Origin: Nonomuraea rubra | GTDB taxonomy: Bacteria > Actinomycetota > Actinomycetes > Streptosporangiales > Streptosporangiaceae | Assembly: GCF_014207985.1 (NCBI RefSeq) | Contig: NZ_JACHMI010000001.1 | Location: 3,703,001 to 3,767,000, forward strand | Direction of reading: 5' to 3' | Length of the DNA stretch: 64,000 nucleotides | Shown here: piece by piece, positions 51,778 to 60,425 of the stretch | Layout of the letters: the number at the start of each line of letters is the position of its first letter | Numbering within the stretch: position 1 is the stretch's first letter | The notes under the pieces: model-generated | Databases searched by the model: none | Seen by the model: only the letters and a program-made list of their open reading frames with translations | What the model was told of the DNA's origin: nothing | Made by a program: the position numbers and the translations under genes

Positions 51778-53108
51778 GAGCGCTCCTCCGCGGGGAACGG
51801 GTTCGGGGCGGCCATCAGGCGGGCCAGCGCGGCCTTGGCGGCGGCCAGGCCCTCCTCCGGCGTGCGCGTGCCGCCGATGACGGGGGAGAATGCCTCACCG
51901 AACTCGATCCACAGCCGCGAGGCCGAGCCGGTGTACCAGACCTGCGGGTCGAGGGCGACCTCGGTGATGACCGAGCGGTACTCCGACTGCGGCTGCAACG
52001 CGAGGTATTCGGGCTGCTCCAGCGCGGGCAGGTACGCGGGCACGTGCCCGGCCACCGCCCAGTCGGCGCTGTTCTTGACGAGGTAGGCGATGAACCGGTA
52101 CGTCGCCCGCTCCACCTCGGGATCCCGGTTGCGCTGGTGCGGCAGCACGAACGCGTGGCAGTCGGCCTGCGCGGAGCCGGTGCCGAAGACGGCGGGGAAG
52201 CGCGTCATGCTGAACGGCGTCTTGCGCTCCTTGAGCCCGGTGGTCTCCCAGTCGCCGTTCCACAGGAACGCGGCCTCGCCGTTGGTGAACTTGGCGACGG
52301 AGGCGCCGTAGTCCGTACGCCAGTCGCACAGCCCCTCCTGGCCGAGCCGCTGCATGAGCCGCAGCGCCTCCAGCGCCTTGGCGTCGTCGATGGTGATCTT
52401 CGTGCCGTCCTCCGACAGCAGGGTGCCGCCGCTCTGCGGGTAGAGCGACCACCACACGCGCCACGGGCCGACGGTGCCGAGCCCGAGCGCGTCGAAGGCC
52501 AGCGGCGGCTTGCCGCCCATCACCTCCTTGGCCTTGGTGAGCTGGGCGACGAGCTCGTCCACCCCCTTGGTGGGCAGCAGCTTGCCGTCGGGGCCGAGCA
52601 GCCCGGCCTTGCCGCAGATGTCGGTGTTGTAGTACTGCACCATCGGGTGGGCGTCGAACGGGATCGCGTATAGCACGCCGTCGAGGTGGGCGCGCTCCCA
52701 GATCGGCGGGCTGAAATCGGCGGCCCGCAGACCGGCCTCCTCCAGCAGCTTGACGTCGATCGGGTCGAGGATGGCGCCCGCCCCGATGCCCGCCAGCCTG
52801 GCCAGGTGGAACGTGGCCAGGTCGGGCGAGCGCCCGCCCGAGCCGGCCATCGCGATCTTGGTGTAGTACGGCTCGCCCCAGGCGAGCACGTTCTCCTCGA
52901 CGAAGATGTCGGGGGTGTCCTTGGCGAACGCCTGGACCATCTGGTTCATGATGATGCCGTCGCTGGCGCCGAGGAAGTGCCAGTACTGCACGCGGGTCTG
53001 GGACGAGCCGAGCCCCACGGGGATCGCGCATCCCGTGGCGGCGGCGCCGAGCAGTGCGAGGCTGCCGCCGAGAAGGTGCCGGCGGGTGATATCGGGGGGA
53101 CCGTGCAC
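51774..53108 (-). CDS. Sugar ABC transporter solute-binding lipoprotein (Tat-type signal)
   Basis: The 444-residue family-1 binding protein has an N-terminal signal with a twin arginine (TRRHLLGGSLALLGAAATGC) ending in a lipobox. It is then probably exported folded and anchored. The body has WERAHLDGVLYAIPFDAHP and GNGE-like FLWNGDWETTGL. GTG 53108 is the start. It is divergent from a GH51 arabinofuranosidase, and three LacI operators lie between them, so the likely ligand is an arabinose-containing oligosaccharide (inference). Confidence 0.94.
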   Translation of the reverse strand: MHGPPDITRRHLLGGSLALLGAAATGCAIPVGLGSSQTRVQYWHFLGASDGIIMNQMVQAFAKDTPDIFVEENVLAWGEPYYTKIAMAGSGGRSPDLATFHLARLAGIGAGAILDPIDVKLLEEAGLRAADFSPPIWERAHLDGVLYAIPFDAHPMVQYYNTDICGKAGLLGPDGKLLPTKGVDELVAQLTKAKEVMGGKPPLAFDALGLGTVGPWRVWWSLYPQSGGTLLSEDGTKITIDDAKALEALRLMQRLGQEGLCDWRTDYGASVAKFTNGEAAFLWNGDWETTGLKERKTPFSMTRFPAVFGTGSAQADCHAFVLPHQRNRDPEVERATYRFIAYLVKNSADWAVAGHVPAYLPALEQPEYLALQPQSEYRSVITEVALDPQVWYTGSASRLWIEFGEAFSPVIGGTRTPEEGLAAAKAALARLMAAPNPFPAEERS

Positions 53109-53146
53109 TGGGGGGCCTCTTCCTTCACCGAGCTATCGCTTGGCCA

Positions 53147-53160
53147 TGTTCTCGCTAACA
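53147..53160. promoter_or_regulatory. LacI operator 1 (binding-protein side)
   Basis: TGTTCTCGCTAACA keeps the TGTT..CG..AACA arms of the four-site set. It lies about 40 bp upstream of the binding-protein start. Confidence 0.7.
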
Positions 53161-53282
53161 TCCGGGAGGTTCAGGGCAGCCGTGATTCGGCCTCTCGCGC
53201 GGGGCGCGAAGGCGGTGGGGCGAGCCGTCCGGGTCGCGGAGGCTGCCGCGTGGACCCCGTTGTTTCTGCGGGGTTACCCGAG

Positions 53283-53296
53283 TGTTAGCGGTAACA
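53283..53296. promoter_or_regulatory. LacI operator 2 (centre of the divergent region)
   Basis: TGTTAGCGGTAACA is the best match to the palindrome. A separate perfect palindrome, CAACCGGTTG, follows at 53321-53330. Confidence 0.8.
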
Positions 53297-53347
53297 AGCA
53301 GCATGTCAAGGGGCACCTCGCAACCGGTTGCGGTGATCCGTACCCCC

Positions 53348-53376
53348 TTGACCGGGTCCAGTGATAACGCTAACAA
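53348..53376 (+). promoter_or_regulatory. Arabinofuranosidase promoter with embedded LacI operator 3
   Basis: TTGACC and TAACAA are 17 bp apart. The operator TGATAACGCTAACA (53362-53375) covers the spacer and -10, so a bound repressor would block polymerase. Confidence 0.7.
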
Positions 53377-53416
53377 TCGGGATCACGTAACGCCCGAGAA
53401 ACAGGGAGCCTCCTCC

Positions 53417-54910
53417 GTGCATCAGGCCAGACTCACCCTGGACCCCGCCTTCAAGGTCGCCCCGGTGCGCCGGCGCACCTTCGGCACGTTCGTGGAGCAC
53501 CTCGGGCGCTGCGTCTACACCGGCATCTACGAGCCCGGCCACCCCACGGCCGACGAGGACGGCTTCCGCCGCGACGTGCTCGACCTGACCAGGGAGCTGG
53601 GCGTCTCCACCGTCCGCTACCCCGGCGGCAACTTCGTCTCCGGCTACCGCTGGGAGGACGGCATCGGCCCAGTCGACCGGCGCCCCCGCCGGCTCGACCT
53701 GGCCTGGCACAGCACCGAGACGAACGAGGTCGGCGTCGACGAGTTCGTGCGCTGGTGCCGCAAGGCGGGCGTGGAGCCCATGATGGCCGTCAACCTCGGC
53801 ACCCGAGGCATCGCCGAGGCCCTCGACCTGCTCGAGTACGCCAACCACCCCTCGGGCACCACGCTGTCCGACCTGCGCATCGCCAACGGCGCCAAGGAGC
53901 CGCACGGCATCAGGATGTGGTGCCTGGGCAACGAGATGGACGGCCCCTGGCAGACCGGCCACAAGACCGCCCGCGAGTACGGCCGCCTGGCCGCCGAGAC
54001 CGCCCGCGCCATGCGCATGGTGGACCCGAAGCTGGAACTGGTCGCGTGCGGCAGCTCCGGCTCCAGCATGCCCACGTTCGGCTCGTGGGAGGCCGAGGTG
54101 CTGGAGGAGACCTACGACCTGGTCGACTACATCTCCTGCCACGCCTACTACGAGGAGAAGGACGGCGACCTCGGCAGCTTCCTGGCCAGCTCGACCGACA
54201 TGGAGTACTTCATCTCCTCCGTCGTGGCCACCGCCGACCACGTCGGAGCCCGGCTCAAGTCCCGCAAGAGGATCGACATCTCCTTCGACGAGTGGAACGT
54301 CTGGTACCTCTCGCGCTTCCACGACACCGGCGCCCCGCAGGACTGGCCGGTCGCCCCGCCCCTGCTGGAGGACCACTACAACCTCGCCGACGCGGTCACG
54401 TTCGGCGGCCTGCTGATCACCCTGCTGCGCAACAGCGACCGCGTCACCGCCGCCTCCCTGGCCCAGCTCGTGAACGTGATCGCGCCCATCATGACCGAGC
54501 CCGGCGGGCGGGCGTGGCGGCAGACCACCTTCCACCCCTTCGCCCAGGCCTCCCGCCACGCCGCCGGCGACGTGCTGCGCGTGGAGCCGGACTCGCCGGC
54601 GTACGAGACGAAGGCGTACGGCGAGGTGCCGCTGCTGCACGCGGTGGCCACGCACTCCGCCACGGAGGGCACGACGCTGTTCGCCGTCAACCGGTCGGCG
54701 GACGAGCCGCTCTCGCTGGAGATCGACGCCCGGGCGCTCGGCGGCGTCCGCATCGTCGAGGCCACCACGCTGACCGACCCGGACGTCTACGCCCGTAACA
54801 CGGCCGACGACCCCACCCGGATCACGCCGCGCGCGAACCCGGACGTCGAGGCCGGGCCGCTGCGGGTCCTGGTGCCCCCGGTCTCGTGGAACGTGATCCG
54901 CCTGGCCTAG
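53417..54910 (+). CDS. GH51 alpha-L-arabinofuranosidase
   Basis: The 497-residue protein is a cytoplasmic GH51 enzyme: a (beta/alpha)8 barrel with TFGTFVEHLGRCVYTGIYEP, the acid/base Glu173 (WCLGNEMDGPWQ) and nucleophile Glu292 (SFDEWNVWY), and a C-terminal beta-sandwich. It removes arabinofuranose side groups from imported arabino-oligosaccharides. GTG 53417 has AGGGAG 8 bp upstream. It has no signal peptide. LacI operators precede it, and its stop overlaps the lacI-type gene end by 4 bp. Confidence 0.96.
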   Translation: MHQARLTLDPAFKVAPVRRRTFGTFVEHLGRCVYTGIYEPGHPTADEDGFRRDVLDLTRELGVSTVRYPGGNFVSGYRWEDGIGPVDRRPRRLDLAWHSTETNEVGVDEFVRWCRKAGVEPMMAVNLGTRGIAEALDLLEYANHPSGTTLSDLRIANGAKEPHGIRMWCLGNEMDGPWQTGHKTAREYGRLAAETARAMRMVDPKLELVACGSSGSSMPTFGSWEAEVLEETYDLVDYISCHAYYEEKDGDLGSFLASSTDMEYFISSVVATADHVGARLKSRKRIDISFDEWNVWYLSRFHDTGAPQDWPVAPPLLEDHYNLADAVTFGGLLITLLRNSDRVTAASLAQLVNVIAPIMTEPGGRAWRQTTFHPFAQASRHAAGDVLRVEPDSPAYETKAYGEVPLLHAVATHSATEGTTLFAVNRSADEPLSLEIDARALGGVRIVEATTLTDPDVYARNTADDPTRITPRANPDVEAGPLRVLVPPVSWNVIRLA

Positions 54911-55923
54911 GGCGCGGGCGCGGGGCCGGTGCTCTCGCGGACGACGAGCTCGGGCTCGACCAGCCGCCGCGCCTCCGGCTCGGCCCCCGCCATCCGGTCC
55001 AGCAGCATGTGGAACGCGTGCCGCCCGACCTCGCCGAAGTCCTGCCGTACGGTCGTCAGCGGCGGCCAGAAGTACGCGGACTCCGGGATGTCGTCGAACC
55101 CCGCCACGCTCACGTCCTCGGGCACCCGCCGCCCCGCCTCGCGCAGCGCGCGCAGCACGCCGAGCGCCATCTGGTCGTTGGCCACGAACACGGCGGTGAC
55201 CTCGGGATCGGCGGCGAGGAGGCGGCCGAGCTGGTAGCCGGAGCGGGCGCTCCAGTCGCCGCGCAGCACCTCGGGCACCGGCCGGTCCGCGGACTCCAGC
55301 ACGCCGCGCCAGCCCACGATGCGGCCGTTGGCGTCGAGCCAGTCGGCGGGCCCTGCGACGTGCCACACGCTGTGGTGGCCGAGGCTGAGCAGGTGGCGGG
55401 TGACGCGGGCGGCGCCCGCCTGCTGGTCCACCTTGGTCACCGGTACGGGGATGTCGTCGCCCGCGTCCACCGCGACCACCGGCATCTCCGGCGGCAGGTG
55501 CCGCAGCCCGTCGGCGGCCGACTCGTGCGGCGCGACGATGATCACGCCGTCCACGGCCTGGGTGCGCAGCCGCTGCACGCCCTCCTCCATCGACCGGCGG
55601 TTGAGCGAGCTGAGGCTGGCGATGCTGACGTTGTAGCCGGCGTGCCTGGCGGCCTGCTCGATGCAGTAGAGCGTGGAGGCCGGGCCGTACAGGGTGGTGT
55701 CGATGCTGACCACGCCGAGCACGCCGGAGCGGCCGGTGACGAGCTGGCGGGCGGCCTGGTTGGGCCGGTAGTCAAGCTCCCGCACGGCGGCCAGGACGCG
55801 GGCCCTGGTCTCGGCGCGGACGAGATCGGGCGTGTTCAGCACCCGTGAGACGGTCATGGTGGAGACTCCGGCGAGCACGGCGACGTCCATCAGCACCGCA
55901 GGCCTGCCCGGTTTGGATTTCAC
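54907..55923 (-). CDS. LacI-family regulator of the arabinoside regulon
   Basis: The 338-residue protein has a LacI headpiece (VLMDVAVLAGVSTMTVSRVL) and a sugar-binding domain with AGFDDIPESAYFWPPLTTVR. It starts at GTG 55923 behind GAGGGGGTGAG. One operator of the set lies 19 bp upstream of its start, so it is probably autoregulated as well as controlling the divergent arabinofuranosidase and importer. Confidence 0.95.
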   Translation of the reverse strand: MKSKPGRPAVLMDVAVLAGVSTMTVSRVLNTPDLVRAETRARVLAAVRELDYRPNQAARQLVTGRSGVLGVVSIDTTLYGPASTLYCIEQAARHAGYNVSIASLSSLNRRSMEEGVQRLRTQAVDGVIIVAPHESAADGLRHLPPEMPVVAVDAGDDIPVPVTKVDQQAGAARVTRHLLSLGHHSVWHVAGPADWLDANGRIVGWRGVLESADRPVPEVLRGDWSARSGYQLGRLLAADPEVTAVFVANDQMALGVLRALREAGRRVPEDVSVAGFDDIPESAYFWPPLTTVRQDFGEVGRHAFHMLLDRMAGAEPEARRLVEPELVVRESTGPAPAP

Positions 55924-55941
55924 CGCGGCTCACCCCCTCAG

Positions 55942-55955
55942 CGGTAACGCTAACA
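55942..55955. promoter_or_regulatory. LacI operator 4 (autoregulation)
   Basis: CGGTAACGCTAACA matches the GTTAACGCTAAC core of the other three sites and lies just upstream of the regulator's own start. Confidence 0.75.
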
Positions 55956-56126
55956 GGCGGAAGGGGCGAGCGCGCGATCATAACGCGCGGGTCGCCGCCC
56001 GCGCTCTCCAGCACGTGGGTGCGCCGGCCGCGCCGGCCGTTGTACTGGTTCGGCTCGGGAGCCCGGAAGCCGGCGCCGCGGGAGGAGGAGGTGGCCGCCT
56101 GGGCCGGGGAGGTGGCGAACAGCGGA

Positions 56127-56150
56127 AAGCCCCAGCCTGGGCTGGGGCTT
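56127..56150 (-). terminator. Terminator of the tRNA cluster
   Basis: AAGCCCCAGCC pairs perfectly with GGCTGGGGCTT (11 bp). On the minus strand it is followed by TTT, at the end of the Gly-Cys-Val transcript. Confidence 0.85.
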
Positions 56151-56159
56151 CGCACCGGA

Positions 56160-56234
56160 TGGTGGACGATACTGGGATTGAACCAGTGACCTCTTCCGTG
56201 TCAGGGAAGCGCTCTCCCGCTGAGCTAATCGTCC
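56160..56234 (-). tRNA. tRNA-Val (GAC)
   Basis: A full cloverleaf is visible: acceptor GGACGAT/ATCGTCC, anticodon loop CTGACAC (anticodon GAC) and TTCAATC T-loop. The terminal CCA is encoded at 56160-56162. It is the last gene of a three-tRNA cluster. Confidence 0.95.
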
Positions 56235-56235
56235 T

Positions 56236-56309
56236 TGGAGGTGGCGACGGGATTTGAACCCGTGTGGACGGCTTTGCAGGCCGCTGCCTCGCCTCTCGGC
56301 CACGCCACC
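56236..56309 (-). tRNA. tRNA-Cys (GCA)
   Basis: Acceptor GGTGGCG/CGCCACC, anticodon loop CTGCAAA (GCA), T-loop TTCAAAT, discriminator U as expected for tRNA-Cys, and an encoded CCA. Only 1 bp separates it from tRNA-Val. Confidence 0.95.
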
Positions 56310-56326
56310 GAGTCAAACCATCTCCG

Positions 56327-56398
56327 AGCGGAAGACGGGATTCGAACCCGCGACCCTCACCTTGGCAAGGTGATGCTCTACCACTGAGCCACTTCCGC
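56327..56398 (-). tRNA. tRNA-Gly (GCC)
   Basis: Acceptor GCGGAAG/CTTCCGC, anticodon loop TTGCCAA (GCC) and T-loop TTCGAAT. No CCA is encoded. It is the first gene of the cluster. Confidence 0.95.
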
Positions 56399-56451
56399 GC
56401 TGCGTTTCAGTTGCTGCGTGGTTAACAATAGCGCGTTTCTCGACCGGATGC

Positions 56452-57117
56452 TTACTCGTGCGCCCCGCCCGGCGCCTGGCGGCCCTCCTTGCGCAGCTGG
56501 CGGGCCACGCTGCGCTCGGTCGCGGGAAGGCTGAGGAAGATCTCCAGGATCCTCGTGAGGCGGTGGACCTCGATGCGGTGGAAGGCGGGGCCCTCCGAGC
56601 GGGCCAGCAGGAGCGACAGCGCCAGCGGCGGGAGCGGGGCGTGGATGAGGTGCAGGCCGTCCTGGGAGAGCGCCGTGGGGCGGGACGGCACTTCCTCCGG
56701 GACGACCAGGTCCTGCGGGGCGCGCCAGCTCGCGTAGACGACGCGGCGCTCGGCCGCGGTGGCGGCCCAGTCGGCGCTGAACAGGACGGGCAGCGAGTCG
56801 ATGAGCGTGGTCAGCGCCCGGTCGCCGGCGGTGGTGATGTACTTGAGTATCTCGAGCTCGGGGTAGGTGCCCGGCGCCTCGCGCGTGGTCCAGATGCCCT
56901 CGACCGCCACGCCCTCGACGCTCTGCAGGCTCTTGAGCAGGGCCTGCCTCGGCGTGCTGTCGGGGCAGAAGACGGTGATGTCGTCCACGGCCTGCCCCGC
57001 GCCCCTGTCGAGCACCGTCACCTGCGTGATGTCGGCCCCCGCCACCCCCAGGACCTTGGTGACCTGCGCCAGGGAGCCCGGCCTGTCGGGCAGCGCCACG
57101 CGCACGCGAAGAAGCAT
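56452..57117 (-). CDS. ACT-domain protein
   Basis: The 221-residue protein begins with an ACT domain (LRVRVALPDRPGSLAQVTKV, residues 1-70), which usually binds an amino acid. The rest is a helical region of unknown family, with LHLIHAPLPPLALSLLLARS and a conserved-looking HRIEVHRLTRILEIFLSL. No catalytic domain is attached, so it could be a regulatory protein. ATG 57117 is preceded by GGGGG. It is divergent from the dusB-like gene with 84 bp between starts. Confidence 0.85.
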   Translation of the reverse strand: MLLRVRVALPDRPGSLAQVTKVLGVAGADITQVTVLDRGAGQAVDDITVFCPDSTPRQALLKSLQSVEGVAVEGIWTTREAPGTYPELEILKYITTAGDRALTTLIDSLPVLFSADWAATAAERRVVYASWRAPQDLVVPEEVPSRPTALSQDGLHLIHAPLPPLALSLLLARSEGPAFHRIEVHRLTRILEIFLSLPATERSVARQLRKEGRQAPGGAHE

Positions 57118-57201
57118 CCATCCCCCTCAACCCGAAGATGCCGATCAACAGACTATCCGCGAAATACCGGTTGCGGCTTGACCTGCGCTACAACTGTCGG
57201 G

Positions 57202-58314
57202 GTGAAGATTGGGCCGATTGAGGTATGGCCGCCGGTGGTGCTCGCGCCGATGGCGGGCATCACGAACGCGCCGTTCCGGGTGCTCTGCCGCGAGCAGGGC
57301 GCGGGGCTGTTCGTCTGCGAGATGATCACGACCAGGGGCCTCGTCGAGCGCAACCCCAAGACGATGCGGATGATCAGGTTCGACGAGTCGGAGCGGCCCA
57401 GGAGCATCCAGCTCTACGGGGTGGACCCCGCGATCGTGGGCCGGGCCGTCCGGATGATCGCCGAGGAGGACCTCGCCGACCACATCGATCTCAACTTCGG
57501 CTGCCCCGTGCCCAAGGTGACCAGGCGCGGGGGCGGGTCGGCGCTGCCGTACAAGCGGAACCTGCTGCGCCGCATCCTGCGCGAGGCGGTCGCGAACGCC
57601 GGGGCGCTGCCCGTGACGATGAAGATGCGCAAGGGCATCGACGACGACCACCTGACCTACCTCGACGCCGGCCGGATCGCCGCCGAGGAGGGCGTCGCCG
57701 CGATCGCGCTGCACGCCCGCACCGCCAAGCAGCACTACGGCGGCGTCGCCGACTGGGAGGCCGTGGCCCGGCTGAAGGAGGCCGTGCCGGAGATCCCCGT
57801 GCTGGGCAACGGCGACATCTGGTGCGCCGACGACGCGCTCAGGATGGTGGCGCGCACCGGCTGCGACGGGGTCGTCGTCGGGCGCGGGTGCCTGGGCCGG
57901 CCGTGGTTGTTCAAGGACCTGGAGAACGCGTTCAACGGCAGGCCCGAGCGGGCCAGGCCCGCGCTCGGTGAGGTGGCCGAGGTGATGGCCAGGCACGCCG
58001 AGGGGCTGACCCGCTGCTTCGACCTCGAGCGGTACGCCGTGGCCGACTTCCGCAAGCACGTCGGCTGGTACCTGAAGGGGTTCACGGTCGGCAGCGAGCT
58101 GCGGCGGGAGCTGGCCACGGCCGAGTCGCTCGACGGGCTGCGGGCCGGCCTCGCCAAGCTGGAGCACGACCAGCCGTGGCCGCCGAACACCGACACGCCA
58201 CGGGGCAAGTCGGGCGAGCGGTCCAAGGTGCTGCTGCCTGACGGGTGGCTGGACGACCCGTGGGACTGCCCCGTTCCCGATGGTGACGCCGAGTCGGATA
58301 TTTCCGGTGGTTAG
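57202..58314 (+). CDS. dusB: tRNA-dihydrouridine synthase, DusB type
   Basis: The 370-residue flavoenzyme reduces specific uridines in tRNA with FMN and NADPH. It has a TIM barrel with VLAPMAGITNAPFRVLCREQ, SIQLYGVDPAIVGRAVRM, the catalytic Cys101 (IDLNFGCPVPKVTRRGGGSA) and the phosphate motif DGVVVGRGCLGRPWLFKDL. A C-terminal helical domain with FRKHVGWYLKG recognises the tRNA. GTG 57202 gives the usual DusB length. Its last 4 bp overlap the convergent dioxygenase gene. Confidence 0.95.
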   Translation: MKIGPIEVWPPVVLAPMAGITNAPFRVLCREQGAGLFVCEMITTRGLVERNPKTMRMIRFDESERPRSIQLYGVDPAIVGRAVRMIAEEDLADHIDLNFGCPVPKVTRRGGGSALPYKRNLLRRILREAVANAGALPVTMKMRKGIDDDHLTYLDAGRIAAEEGVAAIALHARTAKQHYGGVADWEAVARLKEAVPEIPVLGNGDIWCADDALRMVARTGCDGVVVGRGCLGRPWLFKDLENAFNGRPERARPALGEVAEVMARHAEGLTRCFDLERYAVADFRKHVGWYLKGFTVGSELRRELATAESLDGLRAGLAKLEHDQPWPPNTDTPRGKSGERSKVLLPDGWLDDPWDCPVPDGDAESDISGG

Positions 58315-59093
58315 TGCGGGCCGCTGGGGATCTCCGTGCCGCAGGGGCCGCCGCCGGCCGCCGGTTCGAGGCGTACGGGGTCGCCTGACATGGTGACCGT
58401 CGGGTAGTACTCCGCGATCCGCTCCGCCGAACGGCCCACGTAGTGGCAGATGAAGCTGCGGCGGAAGCGGTCGCCGGTGCTGTTCGGCTCCGAGCCGTGC
58501 ACGAGGCTGCCGTTGAAGAACAGCACGTCGCCCGCGTTCATGTCCACGGGGACCTTCTCCAGGCCGGGCGGCGGCGGCACGTACTCGCGGGTGAACGAGA
58601 CGCCCTGGTCGGCCTCCTCCGGGCAGAAGAGGTCCATGAGGTGGGTGCCGGGGACGACCTCGAGGCCGCCGTTGGCCCGGTCCACGCGGTCGAGCGCCAC
58701 CCAGGCGGCCACGCAGGTGCCCGGCTCGACCCGGAGGTAGAAGTTGTCCTGGTGCAGCGCCTGGCCCCTGGCGCCCGGCGGCTTGAAGTAGAACATGCTC
58801 TGGGCTGCTATCGGCTCCTCGCCCAGGAGGTCGCGCAGTATCGCGCCGATGCGCCTGTCGAGCAGGTAGCGCAGGGCCACGTCGTTCACCTGGTGGGGGT
58901 GCATGATCCGGGGGTAGTCGCGCAGGATGTCGTACGGCTGCCCCGGGACCTGCGGCTGCGGCGCGAAGTGACCGGGGATCGGCCCCCGGGCGTGCAGCGC
59001 CATGAACTCGTCGCGGAGCTCGGCCACCTCTTCGGGCGCGAGCAGACCGGGTACGAGCACGTACCCCTGGTCGTGGAAGTCGTTGAGCCTCAT
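58311..59093 (-). CDS. Phytanoyl-CoA dioxygenase (PhyH)-family protein
   Basis: The 260-residue enzyme is a double-stranded beta-helix Fe(II)/2-oxoglutarate dioxygenase. The iron ligands are HQDNFYL (His and Asp) and LVHGSEPN (second His), and RRSFICHYV supplies the Arg that binds 2-oxoglutarate. The N-terminus FHDQGYVLVPGLLAPEEV is typical of PhyH. Substrates range from phytanoyl-CoA to ectoine and natural-product intermediates; this one is unknown. ATG 59093 is 35 bp from a divergent AraC regulator, which probably controls it. Confidence 0.93.
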   Translation of the reverse strand: MRLNDFHDQGYVLVPGLLAPEEVAELRDEFMALHARGPIPGHFAPQPQVPGQPYDILRDYPRIMHPHQVNDVALRYLLDRRIGAILRDLLGEEPIAAQSMFYFKPPGARGQALHQDNFYLRVEPGTCVAAWVALDRVDRANGGLEVVPGTHLMDLFCPEEADQGVSFTREYVPPPPGLEKVPVDMNAGDVLFFNGSLVHGSEPNSTGDRFRRSFICHYVGRSAERIAEYYPTVTMSGDPVRLEPAAGGGPCGTEIPSGPH

Positions 59094-59128
59094 GACTTCC
59101 ACGCTAGGCACCGCGGTTGTGCAACGGT

Positions 59129-60127
59129 ATGCCTGTGACCGCTGAGGACCTGTCTGTTCCTGCTGCCGAGCTGATGATCGTGGGCCACTACGACAAGGGG
59201 GCCGGGTACGCCACGCGCCGGCCGGGCGGGTCGCCGAGCTGGCTGTTGTTGTGGACGGAGTCGGGGGCCGGGGTGGTCGAGCAGGGCGGGGTGTCGTTCC
59301 GGGTGGAGGCGGGCGATCTGGCCGTGCTGGGGTCGGGGGTGGCCCAGCACTACCGGGTGCAGGCGGGGGCGGGGCGGTGGCGGTTCTGGTGGGTGCACTT
59401 CCAGCCGCGTGCCGCCTGGGCCGCCTGGCTGGGGCCGCATGCGGTGGGTGGTGGCTGCCACGTGGTGGCGGGGGTGCCGGAGGTGGTGCACGAGCGGATC
59501 GGGCTGGCGTTCCTGCGGGCGCTGCAGGACGCCCGCTGGACACCCGACGCGCCGCTCCCCGCCGGATCGGCCGCTCCCGGAACGGGACCGGCCACTTCCG
59601 GGACGGGGTCGGCCGCTTCCGGGACGGAGCGGGGCGGCGGCGAGAGGGCCGGAGGTCGTGAGGGGCGGGGCGGTGAGGTGCGGGTTCCGGCCGTGGTGTC
59701 CGGCGGGGCGGCGCGCGAGCTGGTGATGGGGGCCGTGGAGGAGGTGCTGGTGCTGGCCACCGCGACCGCCAGGCCGGCGGGCAGGGGCGAGGAGGGGGAC
59801 GAGCGGGTCCGCCGTGCCCTGTCGATCATCGCCGCCGAGCCGGGCGCGCCGCACTCGGTCGCCTCGCTCGCCCGCGCCGTCGCGCTCTCGCCCTCCCGCT
59901 TCGCCCACCTGTTCGCCGAGGCGACGGGCCAGACGCCGATGCAGGCCGTACGCAGGGCCCGGGTACGGCACGCCGCGAGCCTGCTGGAGGTGACCGACAT
60001 GGACGTCGGGCAGGTCGCGGCGGCCTCCGGCTTCGTCAGCCCGTTCCACTTCAGCCGGGCCTTCAGGAAGGAGTACGGCCTGCCGCCCCGCGACTACCGC
60101 GCCCGCCTGCGCCCGTTCACCGGGTGA
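59129..60127 (+). CDS. AraC-family regulator
   Basis: The 332-residue protein has an N-terminal cupin (SWLLLWTESGAGVVEQ, AVLGSGVAQHYRV), a low-complexity Gly/Ser/Arg linker (about residues 152-190) and two C-terminal AraC helix-turn-helix units (HSVASLARAVALSPSRFAHL and MDVGQVAAASGFVSPFHFSR). The cupin probably senses a small molecule. It is divergent from the PhyH-like gene. ATG 59129 is chosen; a TTG at 59117 is also in frame. Confidence 0.94.
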   Translation: MPVTAEDLSVPAAELMIVGHYDKGAGYATRRPGGSPSWLLLWTESGAGVVEQGGVSFRVEAGDLAVLGSGVAQHYRVQAGAGRWRFWWVHFQPRAAWAAWLGPHAVGGGCHVVAGVPEVVHERIGLAFLRALQDARWTPDAPLPAGSAAPGTGPATSGTGSAASGTERGGGERAGGREGRGGEVRVPAVVSGGAARELVMGAVEEVLVLATATARPAGRGEEGDERVRRALSIIAAEPGAPHSVASLARAVALSPSRFAHLFAEATGQTPMQAVRRARVRHAASLLEVTDMDVGQVAAASGFVSPFHFSRAFRKEYGLPPRDYRARLRPFTG

Positions 60128-60186
60128 CCGGCAGCGGGCCGCTGTCGGGGGTGAAGAGCTGCTCGTCGAGGTGGTCCACGGCGTAG

Positions 60187-60417
60187 TCGACGCCGGCCGA
60201 GCGGGAGAATCCGCCGCCGAGCACCATCATCCGCGGATCCGTGATGAGCGGCCGCGCCCACCGCGAGGGCACGACCTTCCCGCTGCCGATCACCACCGGC
60301 TTCACCGGCTTCGAGACGAAGCTTCACCAGATTTTCAACGAGCCGTATCTCGGCGACCTCTCTCCGCAAGAAGCCGCAGGCCAGGCTGTCGCCGAAGGCA
60401 ACGCCACCGTCAAGTAA
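60187..60417 (+). pseudogene. 3' remnant of an ABC solute-binding-protein gene
   Basis: One frame, closed upstream by TAG at 60184, reads TTFPLPITTGFTGFETKLHQ, then IFNEPYLGDLSPQEAAGQAV and ends AEGNATVK with TAA at 60415. The pattern of a long helix, a loop with Gly-Asp and 'SPQEAA' is that of the C-terminus of sugar-binding proteins. No start codon, signal or N-terminal two-thirds is present. The upstream junction is unclear, and homology begins with certainty only near 60270. It ends 8 bp before phoD. Confidence 0.5.
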
Positions 60418-60425
60418 GGACCCCC

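Noticed and set aside
55981..56126. A minus-strand frame with protein-like composition (NQYNGRRGRRTHVLES)
   Set aside because: Extreme GC gives high third-position GC in several frames here. It lacks a start, lies beyond the tRNA terminator and has no recognisable homology.
60117..60305. A minus-strand frame of 62 codons (MKPVVIGSGKVVPSRWARPL)
   Set aside because: It is partly the antisense of the binding-protein remnant and matches no family that I know; a real remnant cannot be excluded.
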